From Clostridiaceae bacterium DTU059 (lineage in GTDB: Bacteria; Bacillota; Clostridia; DSM-8532), in contig LFSK01000047.1 of the NCBI GenBank assembly GCA_001512555.1, forward strand, positions 1-32,068: a stretch of DNA of 32,068 nt, given 5' to 3'. Below the pieces are notes generated by a model. The model was not told the DNA's origin and ran no database searches. It was given only the letters and a program-made list of their open reading frames with translations. Below are positions 23,614-32,068 of this stretch, piece after piece. Made by a program: the position numbers and the translations under genes. Numbering within the stretch: the first letter of the stretch is position 1; every line of letters begins with the position of its first letter.

Positions 23614-25233
23614 TTGCGTTATATAAAAACTACAGCCGTCATCATCATGTTGTTTTGCCTCATACTAAGCTATCAGGTAGTTCCTGTTTCAGCGGCAGGG
23701 GAGGCTGCCAGCACAAGCATCTTGGAAGGGGTAGGCTTTATCAGCGGTGTGGTAAAGGAGATCAACCCATCCCTCGGCTATATCACCCTTTACCATGGGG
23801 ACGGTTCAGGCGTATCCCCTGATGCTCAGGACAGCCTGTCAAGGCTCAGAACCTTCAGCTTTGCTTACAGCATTCCCGTTATGAGAGACGGATACCAGGC
23901 CGCGCTTGAGGATATACGGCCTGGCGATTTTGCTTTCATCATGCTGGACCAGGACGGATATATAGCCAGGCTGAGTACCCGAAGCTATTATGAGCCTGTG
24001 TACGGTACTGTGTATATGATGAGTCCGGCAAACCTGGTGCTTAAGCTGGATGATGGCACCTACCGGAGCATTGCCGTTCCGGCGGATGTACCGGTCTACC
24101 GCAATGATCGTCCCATATCCCGCAGCGAGGTCCGGGAAGGCGATCGGGTCAGGATACTGGTACAGATCGATGGCACCAGCATCCATGTAGCCGGGATCGA
24201 TCTTATAAAGGATCCAAAACCTGTTTCGGCCATCTTCCGGGGAAACATTGAATACTATGATGATATAAATAATAGACTGGCTCTGTCGGGCATAGAAGAG
24301 TTTGTGAATGGTCGGTGGGAGTACCTCCCGGTAATGGGCATCAAAACCTTTGCCTATAACCGCGACTATAAGGACAGACCATCGGGCCGTATCTCCGGCA
24401 TGGCCTACATTGCGGTTCAGCAGGATCTTCTTGGGGAAGACAGCATTGTTATGGCGTCCTTCAGGTCTCAGCCCCAATATGAAATGGTTTTCACAGATAA
24501 TATTCTCGCCCTCTCCAGCACTCTCAAAAGGCTTGAGCTTGAAAATTCATCCCATATGATCGGATTTGATTCAGGCACCATAGCAGTCAAGGACGGCAGA
24601 CTGGTGGATGTCAGTTCACTGGATACAATGGATCCTGTGCAGCTTTCAGCCGATAAGCCCGTGGGTTCCAATATGCTTGTGGGCCAGGTTGTGGTGAGCA
24701 ATACCCGTGCAGGTAAGGGAAGCCTCACCATTTACAGGGGAAGGATAAAGCTTGTGGATCCCTTGAAATCCTTTACTGTTGAGTCCTTTGCGGAGCTTTC
24801 AGGTACAGGATGGTCCTTCAGCAATACCCCGAAAACCTTTAATATCAATCCTTCGGTCACCAGGCTTCTGGAAAATGACGGGACAGGAAACATGATGAAC
24901 TTTGATGACAGTTATATCAACCAAAGCGTTTATATAGTGGAAGAGGGAGGAAAAACCCTGTTGGTCAGCACTTCACCCTACGCCGATGTTCACAGTAGGG
25001 GCAGGGTGCTGAGCCTGACCGATTCCGGGTTAAGCCTCAGGGAAGTCATGGAGTACGATAACGAAAGCCATATCTGGGAAAACGCACCCAACAGAGATGT
25101 CGCTGTCCCGGCAGGAGCCATTGTCATAAAAGACGGGAGCATAACCCATTTATCGTCCATCCGTCCTGGGGACAATGTGCACATGGTAAGCAACAGCGCA
25201 AGCCATGATGGCATCATAATAATCGTGGAATAA
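23614..25233 (+). CDS. Secreted protein of repeated beta-rich modules, unrecognised
   Basis: I do not recognise this 539-residue protein. The start is placed at TTG 23614 because GGAGG lies eight bases upstream. An ATG at 23599 overlaps that site and has none of its own. A signal peptide (MRYIKTTAVIIMLFCLILS, then VSAAG) directs secretion. The mature part seems built of about six diverged modules of 75-90 residues. Each opens with a strand like GxVxxI (SGVVKEI, YGTVYMM, RGNIEYY, TDNILAL, RGRIKLV, RGRVLSL). Several end in a D/E-x-I-R/K-PGD segment (EDIRPGDFAFI, SEVREGDRVRI, SSIRPGDNVHM). Such motifs resemble small beta-barrels used in wall-bound proteins. The stop is 17 bases before the SLH gene, so the two are co-transcribed and probably act together at the surface. 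Confidence 0.7.
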   Translation: MRYIKTTAVIIMLFCLILSYQVVPVSAAGEAASTSILEGVGFISGVVKEINPSLGYITLYHGDGSGVSPDAQDSLSRLRTFSFAYSIPVMRDGYQAALEDIRPGDFAFIMLDQDGYIARLSTRSYYEPVYGTVYMMSPANLVLKLDDGTYRSIAVPADVPVYRNDRPISRSEVREGDRVRILVQIDGTSIHVAGIDLIKDPKPVSAIFRGNIEYYDDINNRLALSGIEEFVNGRWEYLPVMGIKTFAYNRDYKDRPSGRISGMAYIAVQQDLLGEDSIVMASFRSQPQYEMVFTDNILALSSTLKRLELENSSHMIGFDSGTIAVKDGRLVDVSSLDTMDPVQLSADKPVGSNMLVGQVVVSNTRAGKGSLTIYRGRIKLVDPLKSFTVESFAELSGTGWSFSNTPKTFNINPSVTRLLENDGTGNMMNFDDSYINQSVYIVEEGGKTLLVSTSPYADVHSRGRVLSLTDSGLSLREVMEYDNESHIWENAPNRDVAVPAGAIVIKDGSITHLSSIRPGDNVHMVSNSASHDGIIIIVE

Positions 25234-25250
25234 TGAATGGAGGTATCGGC

Positions 25251-26777
25251 ATGAAAGCAGGATTGATGAGATGGATAGGCTTTATTGTAGTGGCAGCAGT
25301 CATTATCCTGATGCCCATGGAAGCTCTGGCTGTTGAGGGGACCCTTGGTTATGAAGGCGGCATATCGGCCGTAAATATCAGCGAAGATAATGAGTATTAC
25401 TATACTGAAATGTGCTTCCTTACCGGAAAGCCCATATTTCTTTCGGGCACCCTGACCATTGACAAGCGTGTAAGGAATGATATTGAGACAGCTACCTATA
25501 CCTACAGGCTGGAAAACGCCGAGGAAGCGGCAACCCTGACCCGGGTGATCATATATGAGACGGTCTCCGACACAAAGGTAAACGGGCAGATCACCGAATC
25601 CACACGTCTTACACGGCTGCCCACCGAACGGATCACCATTGGAGGAGACATATATACCCTGAGTGATTATAATTTTTCCAGATCCCTTCTGACCGACCCA
25701 AAACCTGCCCTTAACTATTATGCAGGAGAATTCGCAGGCAGGAAAACCTATGTGGTCAACGGAAACAGGGATAATACAATTTCAGTGGGGATATCGGGGA
25801 AACTCTATGCCTATGATCAATACTGGAGTTCCACCCAGACCCAGAAGATACAGTACACTCTGGAAGCACGCATGATGGGAGAGAGCGATCCCTATCAGTG
25901 GGGCGGTTCTGCTGAAGTGACCGTATCCACCACTACCCGCCAGCAGATTAAGTTTTCGGAAAATGAACCCTGGCAGATCAGCTTTGACGGCGGCTATGTG
26001 AGGAGAACCTGGGAGGAGGCTATTTTGGATTACCATGCAAGGCTGCCCGAAATGGACAGTGAAAACAGGCCCACTCCTGTACTCAAGGACTACAAAAGCA
26101 GGACAGGCATCTCCACACCGCCGGTTCTGGAAAGACTGATGGTGCCAAATATCAAGCAGCTTAACGGACACTGGGCGCAAGAGCCTGTCAGCATCCTTTT
26201 TGGCCTTGGGGTTATTCCGGGAACGGGAGATGATTACAATATCAACAAATACATCACCCGCCGTGAATTTGTCATCATGCTCATGCAAGCCGTGAGGGAT
26301 ATACCTGCGGATCCAAATGTAAGAACCTCCTCGCTGGTCACAAGGAACAGGAACAAGACAGTTGAGGTATCGCCGTTCATCGATGTTTCGGTGGATGATC
26401 CCGACTATTCTTTGATTAAAAGGGCTTACGAGAACAGGATCACTGCGGGAACCGGGAAATACTATTTCGAACCGGAGTCCTATATCACTTATGCAGAGGC
26501 CATAAAAATGATTGTGAGCGCTCTTGGCCTGGAAAACCTGGCTCCCTGGCCAAATACCAACACCCCCTATGTGGATAACGACAGCATACCAGCCTATGCC
26601 AGGAACGCAGCATCTGTAGCCTATAGCCTGGGTATCTTCCAGGGTGACGAGAGAGGCTTTTTCAACCCTACCGGCAGGATTACCAATGAGCAGGCCGCGA
26701 AGCTCTTTTACAACCTGATTCAATATATGGGCGATGAGCTGGTAAAGGATTACTCAGACAGAATTCTTTCATTCTGA
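25251..26777 (+). CDS. S-layer homology (SLH) domain protein
   Basis: A 508-residue exported protein with a signal peptide (hydrophobic 8-26, cleavage near ALAVEG). An N-terminal 280-residue beta-rich region that I do not recognise follows. Three C-terminal SLH repeats bind pyruvylated wall polysaccharide: about 302-345 (NGHWAQEPVSILFGLGVIPG), 375-425 (FIDVSVDDPDYSLIKRAYEN) and 438-490 (AYARNAASVAYSLGIFQG). Start at ATG 25251 with GGAGG seven bases upstream. It is in one unit with the module protein upstream. The N-terminal region may be its partner or the functional ectodomain; no catalytic motif is seen. Confidence 0.88.
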   Translation: MKAGLMRWIGFIVVAAVIILMPMEALAVEGTLGYEGGISAVNISEDNEYYYTEMCFLTGKPIFLSGTLTIDKRVRNDIETATYTYRLENAEEAATLTRVIIYETVSDTKVNGQITESTRLTRLPTERITIGGDIYTLSDYNFSRSLLTDPKPALNYYAGEFAGRKTYVVNGNRDNTISVGISGKLYAYDQYWSSTQTQKIQYTLEARMMGESDPYQWGGSAEVTVSTTTRQQIKFSENEPWQISFDGGYVRRTWEEAILDYHARLPEMDSENRPTPVLKDYKSRTGISTPPVLERLMVPNIKQLNGHWAQEPVSILFGLGVIPGTGDDYNINKYITRREFVIMLMQAVRDIPADPNVRTSSLVTRNRNKTVEVSPFIDVSVDDPDYSLIKRAYENRITAGTGKYYFEPESYITYAEAIKMIVSALGLENLAPWPNTNTPYVDNDSIPAYARNAASVAYSLGIFQGDERGFFNPTGRITNEQAAKLFYNLIQYMGDELVKDYSDRILSF

Positions 26778-26803
26778 AACAGATTCTTTTTACCCGGCCA
26801 ATA

Positions 26804-26812
26804 TGCTAAAAT
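26804..26812 (+). promoter_or_regulatory. Extended -10 promoter for the S41 protease gene
   Basis: TGCTAAAAT, an extended -10, about 95 bases upstream of the start. The -35 is poor. Transcription would begin near 26819, at the base of the hairpin described next. Confidence 0.45.
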
Positions 26813-26820
26813 AGTTTTGT

Positions 26821-26865
26821 GGATCCCTGGGGTTCCTGTCTGGAATAGCGGACCGGCAGGGTTCC
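26821..26865 (+). other. 5'-terminal hairpin in the S41 protease leader
   Basis: GGATCCCTG (26821-26829) pairs with CAGGGTTCC (26857-26865), eight of nine positions. An inner stem-loop can form between GGTTCC and GGACC. There is no T tract. It would fold at the very 5' end of the transcript, where such structures often stabilise mRNA. Confidence 0.4.
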
Positions 26866-26906
26866 TCGCTTATAGGAGAGAATTGTGCCCGGAGGTTTAA
26901 AAAGCT

Positions 26907-28367
26907 ATGAAGAAAGCTGCAGCCTTATTGGTTCTGTGTGTCATGCTCCTTACATCCTTCACCACATCCATGGGCATGGACTATGGGGACTACCTCAATA
27001 GTGCTGTTGAGTTCATGCAGGATATGTATTATCTGGACATGGATGATGAAGAGGCACTTAAGACGGCGCTAAAGGGAATGTTCAGCGGTTTGGACCCATA
27101 CAGTGGTTTTTATGATAAGAAGGAGACACAGCAGCTTAATGAAAGCCTCCAGGGGAATTTCATCGGGATAGGCGCTTCTCTCGAAAAATGCCCGGAAGGG
27201 GTCAGGATTGTAAAGGTTTATGAGGACTCACCAGCCGAAAGGGCCGGGCTTTGCGACGGGGATATCATTCTGGCCGTGGACGGTGTATCCACCTTTGGCA
27301 AGGAGCCCGATATTGTAGCCTCCGAGATAAGAGGGGAGGAGGGCACCAAGGTGACACTGACCATCCAGCGCCAGTCAGCCAGGATGGATGTCACAATTCA
27401 AAGAGGGCTTGTTGTGATCAGCCCGGTGGTATGGAGGATAGAAAAAGATGTGGCTTACATCTATATCGAGTCCTTCAACGGCAATACGGCCGATAAGTTC
27501 AACAAGGCTATGGATGAGATAGAGCGAATGGGGATAACCAAGATCTTGCTGGATTTAAGGGACAATTCCGGCGGATTTGTGGATGAGGCTGTGGCCGTTG
27601 CCCGTAGGCTGATCCCTGAAGGTTTGATCACAAGCCTTGACTTCAAGTCTGAAAGACTCTCCGACAAGGACTACTATTCGGAGCTTAAGGAGTCGCCCTG
27701 GCTGATAGCTGTCCTGGTGAACGAGAAAACGGCAAGCGCCGCTGAGATATTGGCTGGTGCCATACAGGATGCGGGAAAGGGTGTTCTGATAGGACAGAAA
27801 ACCTATGGAAAGGGCGTTGTCCAGAACATGTTTTACGTTCTTACCCCGGAGGCCTATGCCAAATACAGCCGGCAGTATGGCGCAAGATATATATCAGAGA
27901 TTGAATGGCTGGTCTATCGCGGCATATTCCTGTCACCCGATGAAATTCTGGGTACTATTAAGATAACCACCGGCCACTATCTAACACGTAATGGCAGGGA
28001 AATCCACGGTGTAGGGCTTATGCCAAATGTTGAGGCCGCGAACAGAACCCTTCCCAACGGGATCGATCTGATGCTGGTGAGTGGTCTGACCAATGACGGG
28101 ACGCTGACCCTGAATGACTATGGAGACAGTGTTTATCAGGCCGAAAGGATTCTGCGGGCTGCCGGCTATTTTGAGGGTATTCCTGACAAGAGGCTGGATG
28201 AAGAGACCCGGGAAGCCATTAAAAAGTTCCAATCAGCCAATAATATACCCGTCAGCGGGAATATAGATGCCATTACAAGGGATGGACTCAATGGTCTCCT
28301 TGACACGTTAAGGACTCAAAACGATCCTCAATATGTCAAGGGAATGGAAATACTCAAGTTGTTTTAG
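26907..28367 (+). CDS. S41-family carboxy-terminal processing protease with PDZ and peptidoglycan-binding domains
   Basis: An exported serine protease of the CtpA/CtpB type, 486 residues. Signal peptide at 1-23. A short N-terminal helical part with GLDPYSGFYDKKE is followed by a PDZ domain (about 80-165, with GIGA and SPAERAGLCDGDIILAVDG). The S41 core has Ser277 in EKTASAAE and Lys302 in YGKGVVQ; the spacing of 25 is the normal Ser/Lys dyad distance. A peptidoglycan-binding repeat (about 405-480: YFEGIPDKRLDEETREAIKK and GNIDAITRDGLNGL) ends the protein. GGAGG lies 11 bases before the ATG. CtpB-like proteases act in sporulation signalling or surface-protein processing. Its position between an SLH gene and a membrane propeller gene suggests a target in the envelope. 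Confidence 0.92.
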   Translation: MKKAAALLVLCVMLLTSFTTSMGMDYGDYLNSAVEFMQDMYYLDMDDEEALKTALKGMFSGLDPYSGFYDKKETQQLNESLQGNFIGIGASLEKCPEGVRIVKVYEDSPAERAGLCDGDIILAVDGVSTFGKEPDIVASEIRGEEGTKVTLTIQRQSARMDVTIQRGLVVISPVVWRIEKDVAYIYIESFNGNTADKFNKAMDEIERMGITKILLDLRDNSGGFVDEAVAVARRLIPEGLITSLDFKSERLSDKDYYSELKESPWLIAVLVNEKTASAAEILAGAIQDAGKGVLIGQKTYGKGVVQNMFYVLTPEAYAKYSRQYGARYISEIEWLVYRGIFLSPDEILGTIKITTGHYLTRNGREIHGVGLMPNVEAANRTLPNGIDLMLVSGLTNDGTLTLNDYGDSVYQAERILRAAGYFEGIPDKRLDEETREAIKKFQSANNIPVSGNIDAITRDGLNGLLDTLRTQNDPQYVKGMEILKLF

Positions 28368-28435
28368 AGTCCAGGCTAAAGATAGAAACAGGTATGGACA
28401 GCCATGCCCGAAAAACAAAGGAGAACGCATAGCCC

Positions 28436-29668
28436 ATGCAGGAAACAAAGGAAGCGGCACAGTACAGGTTCCACTTGCGCAGATTTCTTATGTTCATTGT
28501 CCTGGTGCTGGCAGTGATAGTTGTCGCATTGTACTCTTTTTTCCAAATCAACCCCCTGGATATTTTTAAAACAGGCTTTGGCGGCACCTACAAACAAGTG
28601 CTAGATGTTGTAGAAGAGTCCAATCAAAAAATTATGGAGATTCCATCCGACGGCGCTTCTGCCCAGACAAGCCATGCTACCTTGTCGGATCATATAATTG
28701 TAGGATCCATTAGCTCAGTTAAATGCTTCGACAGGACGGGAAACCAACTCTGGCATGTGCCTGTCAGCCTTAAAAAACCCCTTATCCAGACCCATAACAA
28801 TAATGTTCTGGTTGCCGATATGGGGGGAAGGTATCTGGGTGTTATCAGGGATGGAACTATTCTATGGGATAAAACCCTGGATGTGGACATTGTAAATGCC
28901 GGTATATATGAGAACTGGATACTTGTTATCACCAAGAGCGATCAGGCGGGGTATAAAAGGATCATACATGCCTTTTCCCACGAAGGGGAGAAGATCGTGC
29001 TAAGGAACATATCCGATTATTATCCCTTTGCAGTTTACCATTACCCCAGCTTTGACCATACGGCCTTTATTGTTTGCGGTATTGATGCCCAAAGCCTTGA
29101 AACCATTTCCCTGTTCGAATTTCTTGATCTTTCCATGAATCAAAGAGGGAGCATCCGTGACAGCCAGGGCAGGGAAGATTTGTTTGCGGGAGCCCTGCCA
29201 TTCTCCAGTGAGAGGCTGCTTCTTTATGGTGAGAAGGATCTGATGTGTGTGGGTAAGGATCTTGGTATGATCTGGCGTTTGGATCTGGAAGGTGATCTTC
29301 TTACCTCATGCGGGATAACTCCCGATGATATTACCATAGCTGCCGTATTGGACGGCGAGATTCTCAGCAGGGAAAAACGAAAGCAAACCTCACTTAAGGC
29401 CATCGATGGCAAGGGATCGGCCCATGAGTGGCTTGTGGTGGATGCCGAGGTGACCCAGATAAAAACCAAAGGGCGTACCATTGCCTGTGCGGCCGGTTCA
29501 GAGGTATATTTCCTCAATGGGAACGGTGAGGTTGTAGATGTATATACCTCCCTTTCCAAGGTGGAAAGCATCTATCTTGCCAGTGAAGACCTGGCTTACG
29601 TGTTTAGCGGTGGAAAGCTGGTATCGGTTCAGATAAATGTTCCAAAGAAATTCCTGGGGATATTCTAA
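28436..29668 (+). CDS. Membrane-anchored beta-propeller-like protein (DUF5711-like)
   Basis: A 410-residue protein with one N-terminal transmembrane helix (about residues 18-36) and an extracytoplasmic domain of repeated four-stranded sheets. Repeats such as VKCFDRTGNQLWHVPV, GVIRDGTILWDKTL and HAFSHEGEKIVL have the 'x-G-x-x-x-W' pattern of PQQ/WD-like propeller blades. It resembles proteins grouped as DUF5711 in clostridia, for which no function is established. An in-frame TAG lies two codons before ATG 28436, so the start is fixed. The AAAGGAG site is rather far (about 12 bases). It follows the S41 protease by 68 bases and may be its partner, but that is only inferred from order. It converges with the helicase gene with a 15-base gap. 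Confidence 0.7.
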   Translation: MQETKEAAQYRFHLRRFLMFIVLVLAVIVVALYSFFQINPLDIFKTGFGGTYKQVLDVVEESNQKIMEIPSDGASAQTSHATLSDHIIVGSISSVKCFDRTGNQLWHVPVSLKKPLIQTHNNNVLVADMGGRYLGVIRDGTILWDKTLDVDIVNAGIYENWILVITKSDQAGYKRIIHAFSHEGEKIVLRNISDYYPFAVYHYPSFDHTAFIVCGIDAQSLETISLFEFLDLSMNQRGSIRDSQGREDLFAGALPFSSERLLLYGEKDLMCVGKDLGMIWRLDLEGDLLTSCGITPDDITIAAVLDGEILSREKRKQTSLKAIDGKGSAHEWLVVDAEVTQIKTKGRTIACAAGSEVYFLNGNGEVVDVYTSLSKVESIYLASEDLAYVFSGGKLVSVQINVPKKFLGIF

Positions 29669-29683
29669 AAGGCCGCCTCTATG

Positions 29684-32068
29684 TCATCTCTTCTCCCAAA
29701 ACTGCCTTGTCCCTGCTTCAAGATCCATTCCTGAGGACGTCCGGGGAACTGGATGCCATTCATCGGGCAGGAGCTGCAAATAGTCGGTTTGTCCGAAGCG
29801 CGAATCTATCAGAAGAAGCGCTCCCCTGTCGGTTTCCGACCGTATCAGCCGTCCCGAGGCCTGGAGTACACGATTGATGCCGGGATAGGTGTAGGCATAG
29901 GAAAAACCGTTCCCCATTTTATCCTGATAATAGCTGCGCATGATCTCCTGTTCCGGACATACCTGGGGCAGTCCCACCCCGACAATTACCACACCGGTGA
30001 GGCGATCCCCGGAAAGGTCGATACCCTCCCCGAAGATCCCTCCCATAACACAAAAACCGATCCGGGTGATATCCCCAAAATTTTCGAACTCACCCAGAAA
30101 GGAATTTCTCGAAGATTCATCCATGTCCTTCTCCTGGCATAGTATCTTAAAATCACCCTCCAGGTTCGTAAAGACTTCCAGAACATCGGTCATATACTTG
30201 TAAGACGGGAAAAAGACCATATAATTGCCGATATGGTTTTTTACCCACTGATAAATGGCATGAGCGGTTCGTTCCATATACTTCTGCCTGTAACGGAAAC
30301 GGGTTTCCACACAGTCCTCAATAACCACAAGCAGATTCTCCCGGGGGAAGGGAGAGGGTAGTTTAAGGGTTGCATCCTCTTTGCGGCCTCCCAGAATATC
30401 ACGAAAATAGGACAGGGGCGAGAGGGTGGCCGAGAAAAGAATGGATGATCGGGCTGTATCCATGACCTTACCCAGCATGATACCCGGATCCAGGCACAGC
30501 AGAGTCAGTTTTAGCCGGCTCCCATCCCCGGTTATCAGCGTGCGGTATTCAGGAGAATATAGCTCCGAAATGTTCTTAAAATGCAAAAGATCGAAGAAAA
30601 GAGTGATCAAACCATCGGTATAATCCTCCTCTTCGTCCCCGCGGGTAAGCATCCAATGCTCGGTTTCGTCAATGAAACAGGTCACCGGGTCGGTGAGGGA
30701 TTCGGGAAAATCAGACGAGACATAATAGCTGGTTCCCCCGGCCTCAATCCTGTCTGCTGCCGTTTTCTTTTCAATAGACGCCAGAACCCTGCTTATACTG
30801 CGCAGTGCCTTATACACTGCCGGGAGATCCTGCTTTATAAGCCTTGACATCTCGAGAATCTCCTTTTTGCTTATGGAGGCTGAGTACATCTCCCGGGCCC
30901 TGTCAAAGAGGTTATGGGCTTCATCCACAAGGATCAGGCAGTCTTCACGGGTTTTTTGCTGGAAGAACCGTCTCAGACTAACCCTGGGATCGAAGACATA
31001 ATTATAGTCGCAGATGATCAAGTCGCATTGAAGTGCAAGATCCAGACTGAGTTCAAAGGGGCAGAGATTGTGTTTCATGGCGGTTTCGGTTATGTTTTCC
31101 ATGTTATAGGCGTCAGTCTTTTTTATCAATTCCTTAACGGCCTTCTTGGAACGATGGGCATAGCCCTGAATATATAAGCATTTGTCAGGATTGCAGTCAC
31201 GTATGAGGTGGGGACAGATCTTGTCCTTGGCGGTCAGGGTCAAAACCCTGAGTCGAAGGCCTTGAAGGGTCAAAAGTCTGTAAGCATTTTCAGCAACGGC
31301 TCGGGTGGTGTTTTTTGCGGTAAGGTAAAAGATTCGTTCAATAGTGCCCTCAGCAAGAGTCTTGATGGCAGGATACAAAACCCCCATGGTCTTGCCTGTT
31401 CCCGTAGGTGCCTGGGCAAAAAGCCGTTTACCATCCTGTATGCACCTGAAGGTGTTGTAGGCCAGAAGCCTCTGTCCTTCTCTATAGGCTGGGAAGGGGA
31501 ATTCCAGGGCTTTTATGGACAGATCCCGCATCTCACGCCATTTGGCCTGAGACAACGCCCATGCCGCAAAGGGATGGATCAGGCCACTTATGAATTTCTC
31601 CAGCCTGTCAATAGTAAAAGTCCTGTCAAAACTCTTTTCCTTCCCGCTGGGGCGGTGGAAGTAGGTAAGGCGTACAGTGATACTGCTCAGGTTTTTGTTG
31701 GAGGCATGGATGAAGGCATAACATTTTCCCTGAGCCCAGTGGGCTTCACTGAAATCCTCATGGATCTCCGACAGCTGGGTGGAAGTGGTTTTGATCTCAT
31801 GAATGATGGTTTCATCTTCCAGTTCCCAGATGCCATCAGCCCGTCCGCTGATTTCTACCATGTACTTCTGAGAGTGATATAGATAGGTGAGGTAAACTTC
31901 CGATTGATATGTGCCTTCTGCCTTGTGCCTGTTTTGGATTTCAGTATGAGCATGGGAGCCCTCATGAAGCTGGGAATAGGTGGTGAAGGACCAGGTGGTG
32001 TCCTCCGGGATCGAAAAGGATACCAGGTTTCGGACTGAGACCTTGAAGACTGTAGATGGCTTTTCCTG
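29684..32068 (-). CDS. RecB-like nuclease fused to DinG/XPD-type helicase (5' end off window)
   Basis: The minus-strand frame is open from the right window edge (at least 794 codons); the Met at 31861 is internal. The N-terminal part has a PD-(D/E)XK nuclease signature: SEVYL, then GRADG (Asp codon near 31837), HEIK (Glu and Lys near 31798-31790) and QGKCY, matching motifs of RecB and Cas4 nucleases. The helicase part has a Q-motif-like FPFPAYREGQ, Walker A APTGTGKT (about 31411-31388), VDEAHNLFD, and the C-terminal GEGIDLSGDRL and QASGRLIRSETDRGALLLID. Between Walker A and DEAH box, Cys in KICPH, RDC, DKC and HNLCPFELS fit the 4Fe-4S domain of XPD-type 5'-3' helicases. It is probably a DNA repair enzyme. 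Similar fusions exist in other Firmicutes as far as I know; its exact role is not established. Confidence 0.88.
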   Translation of the reverse strand, partial: QEKPSTVFKVSVRNLVSFSIPEDTTWSFTTYSQLHEGSHAHTEIQNRHKAEGTYQSEVYLTYLYHSQKYMVEISGRADGIWELEDETIIHEIKTTSTQLSEIHEDFSEAHWAQGKCYAFIHASNKNLSSITVRLTYFHRPSGKEKSFDRTFTIDRLEKFISGLIHPFAAWALSQAKWREMRDLSIKALEFPFPAYREGQRLLAYNTFRCIQDGKRLFAQAPTGTGKTMGVLYPAIKTLAEGTIERIFYLTAKNTTRAVAENAYRLLTLQGLRLRVLTLTAKDKICPHLIRDCNPDKCLYIQGYAHRSKKAVKELIKKTDAYNMENITETAMKHNLCPFELSLDLALQCDLIICDYNYVFDPRVSLRRFFQQKTREDCLILVDEAHNLFDRAREMYSASISKKEILEMSRLIKQDLPAVYKALRSISRVLASIEKKTAADRIEAGGTSYYVSSDFPESLTDPVTCFIDETEHWMLTRGDEEEDYTDGLITLFFDLLHFKNISELYSPEYRTLITGDGSRLKLTLLCLDPGIMLGKVMDTARSSILFSATLSPLSYFRDILGGRKEDATLKLPSPFPRENLLVVIEDCVETRFRYRQKYMERTAHAIYQWVKNHIGNYMVFFPSYKYMTDVLEVFTNLEGDFKILCQEKDMDESSRNSFLGEFENFGDITRIGFCVMGGIFGEGIDLSGDRLTGVVIVGVGLPQVCPEQEIMRSYYQDKMGNGFSYAYTYPGINRVLQASGRLIRSETDRGALLLIDSRFGQTDYLQLLPDEWHPVPRTSSGMDLEAGTRQFWEKR

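Noticed and set aside
1-32068. CRISPR array, transposase, phage genes, tRNA or rRNA genes
   Set aside because: No spaced direct repeats, transposase motifs, phage structural genes or cloverleaf-forming sequences were recognised by eye.

Overview
The window looks like a chromosomal segment of an anaerobic Firmicute of the class Clostridia. The evidence is the set of families present: T-box-regulated thrS, RNase J, CdaA/CdaR, RqcH, class II fructose-bisphosphate aldolase, S-layer homology (SLH) domains and a ferredoxin-type aldo/keto reductase. Strong GGAGG ribosome binding sites, frequent TTG/GTG starts and sigma-A promoters with extended -10 boxes agree. Base composition is moderate and fairly even. 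I see no prophage, transposase, CRISPR array, rRNA or tRNA gene. Species cannot be named from this sequence.

Layout. 1-4.1 kb: a Fe-S aldo/keto reductase (minus, cut by the left edge), a small unrecognised protein, fba with a near-consensus Rex-type operator in its leader, and the CCA-adding enzyme (minus). 4.2-8.15 kb: RNase J, a D-Ala-D-Ala carboxypeptidase (minus) and a short membrane-anchored ComEA-like protein. 8.3-15.85 kb: a split phosphate-uptake locus. pstS-pstC-pstA lie on the minus strand and pstB on the plus strand. Between them are thrS, preceded by a complete promoter and T-box leader, and holA. A roughly 110-130 bp dispersed repeat (the kind whose spurious translation contains HCERSEA) directly follows the stop codons of both pstA and pstB, in opposite chromosomal orientation. 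A decayed third copy follows thrS. 16.1-19.6 kb: cdaA-cdaR (c-di-AMP synthesis and its regulator) and an MtaD-type deaminase. 19.6-21.4 kb: rqcH (minus), convergent with mtaD. 21.5-23.5 kb: a 30-residue membrane peptide gene with a very good promoter and RBS, a CvpA-family protein and a DMT-family exporter. 23.6-29.7 kb: a cell-surface cluster made of a secreted protein of repeated beta-rich modules that I do not recognise, an SLH protein, an S41 protease with PDZ and peptidoglycan-binding domains, and a membrane-anchored beta-propeller protein. 29.7 kb to the right edge: a helicase of the DinG/XPD type fused to an N-terminal RecB/Cas4-like nuclease domain (minus, 5' end off the window).

How the genes relate. 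Most are housekeeping functions: glycolysis, tRNA maturation and charging, RNA decay, ribosome rescue, replication clamp loading, c-di-AMP signalling and phosphate import. The parts least explained by known biology are the surface cluster at 23.6-29.7 kb, the small peptide gene at 21.55 kb, the rearranged pst locus with its flanking repeats, and several palindromes placed on or just after promoters (1.8, 7.57 and 21.48 kb). I see no clear evidence for a wholly new multi-gene defence or mobile system.
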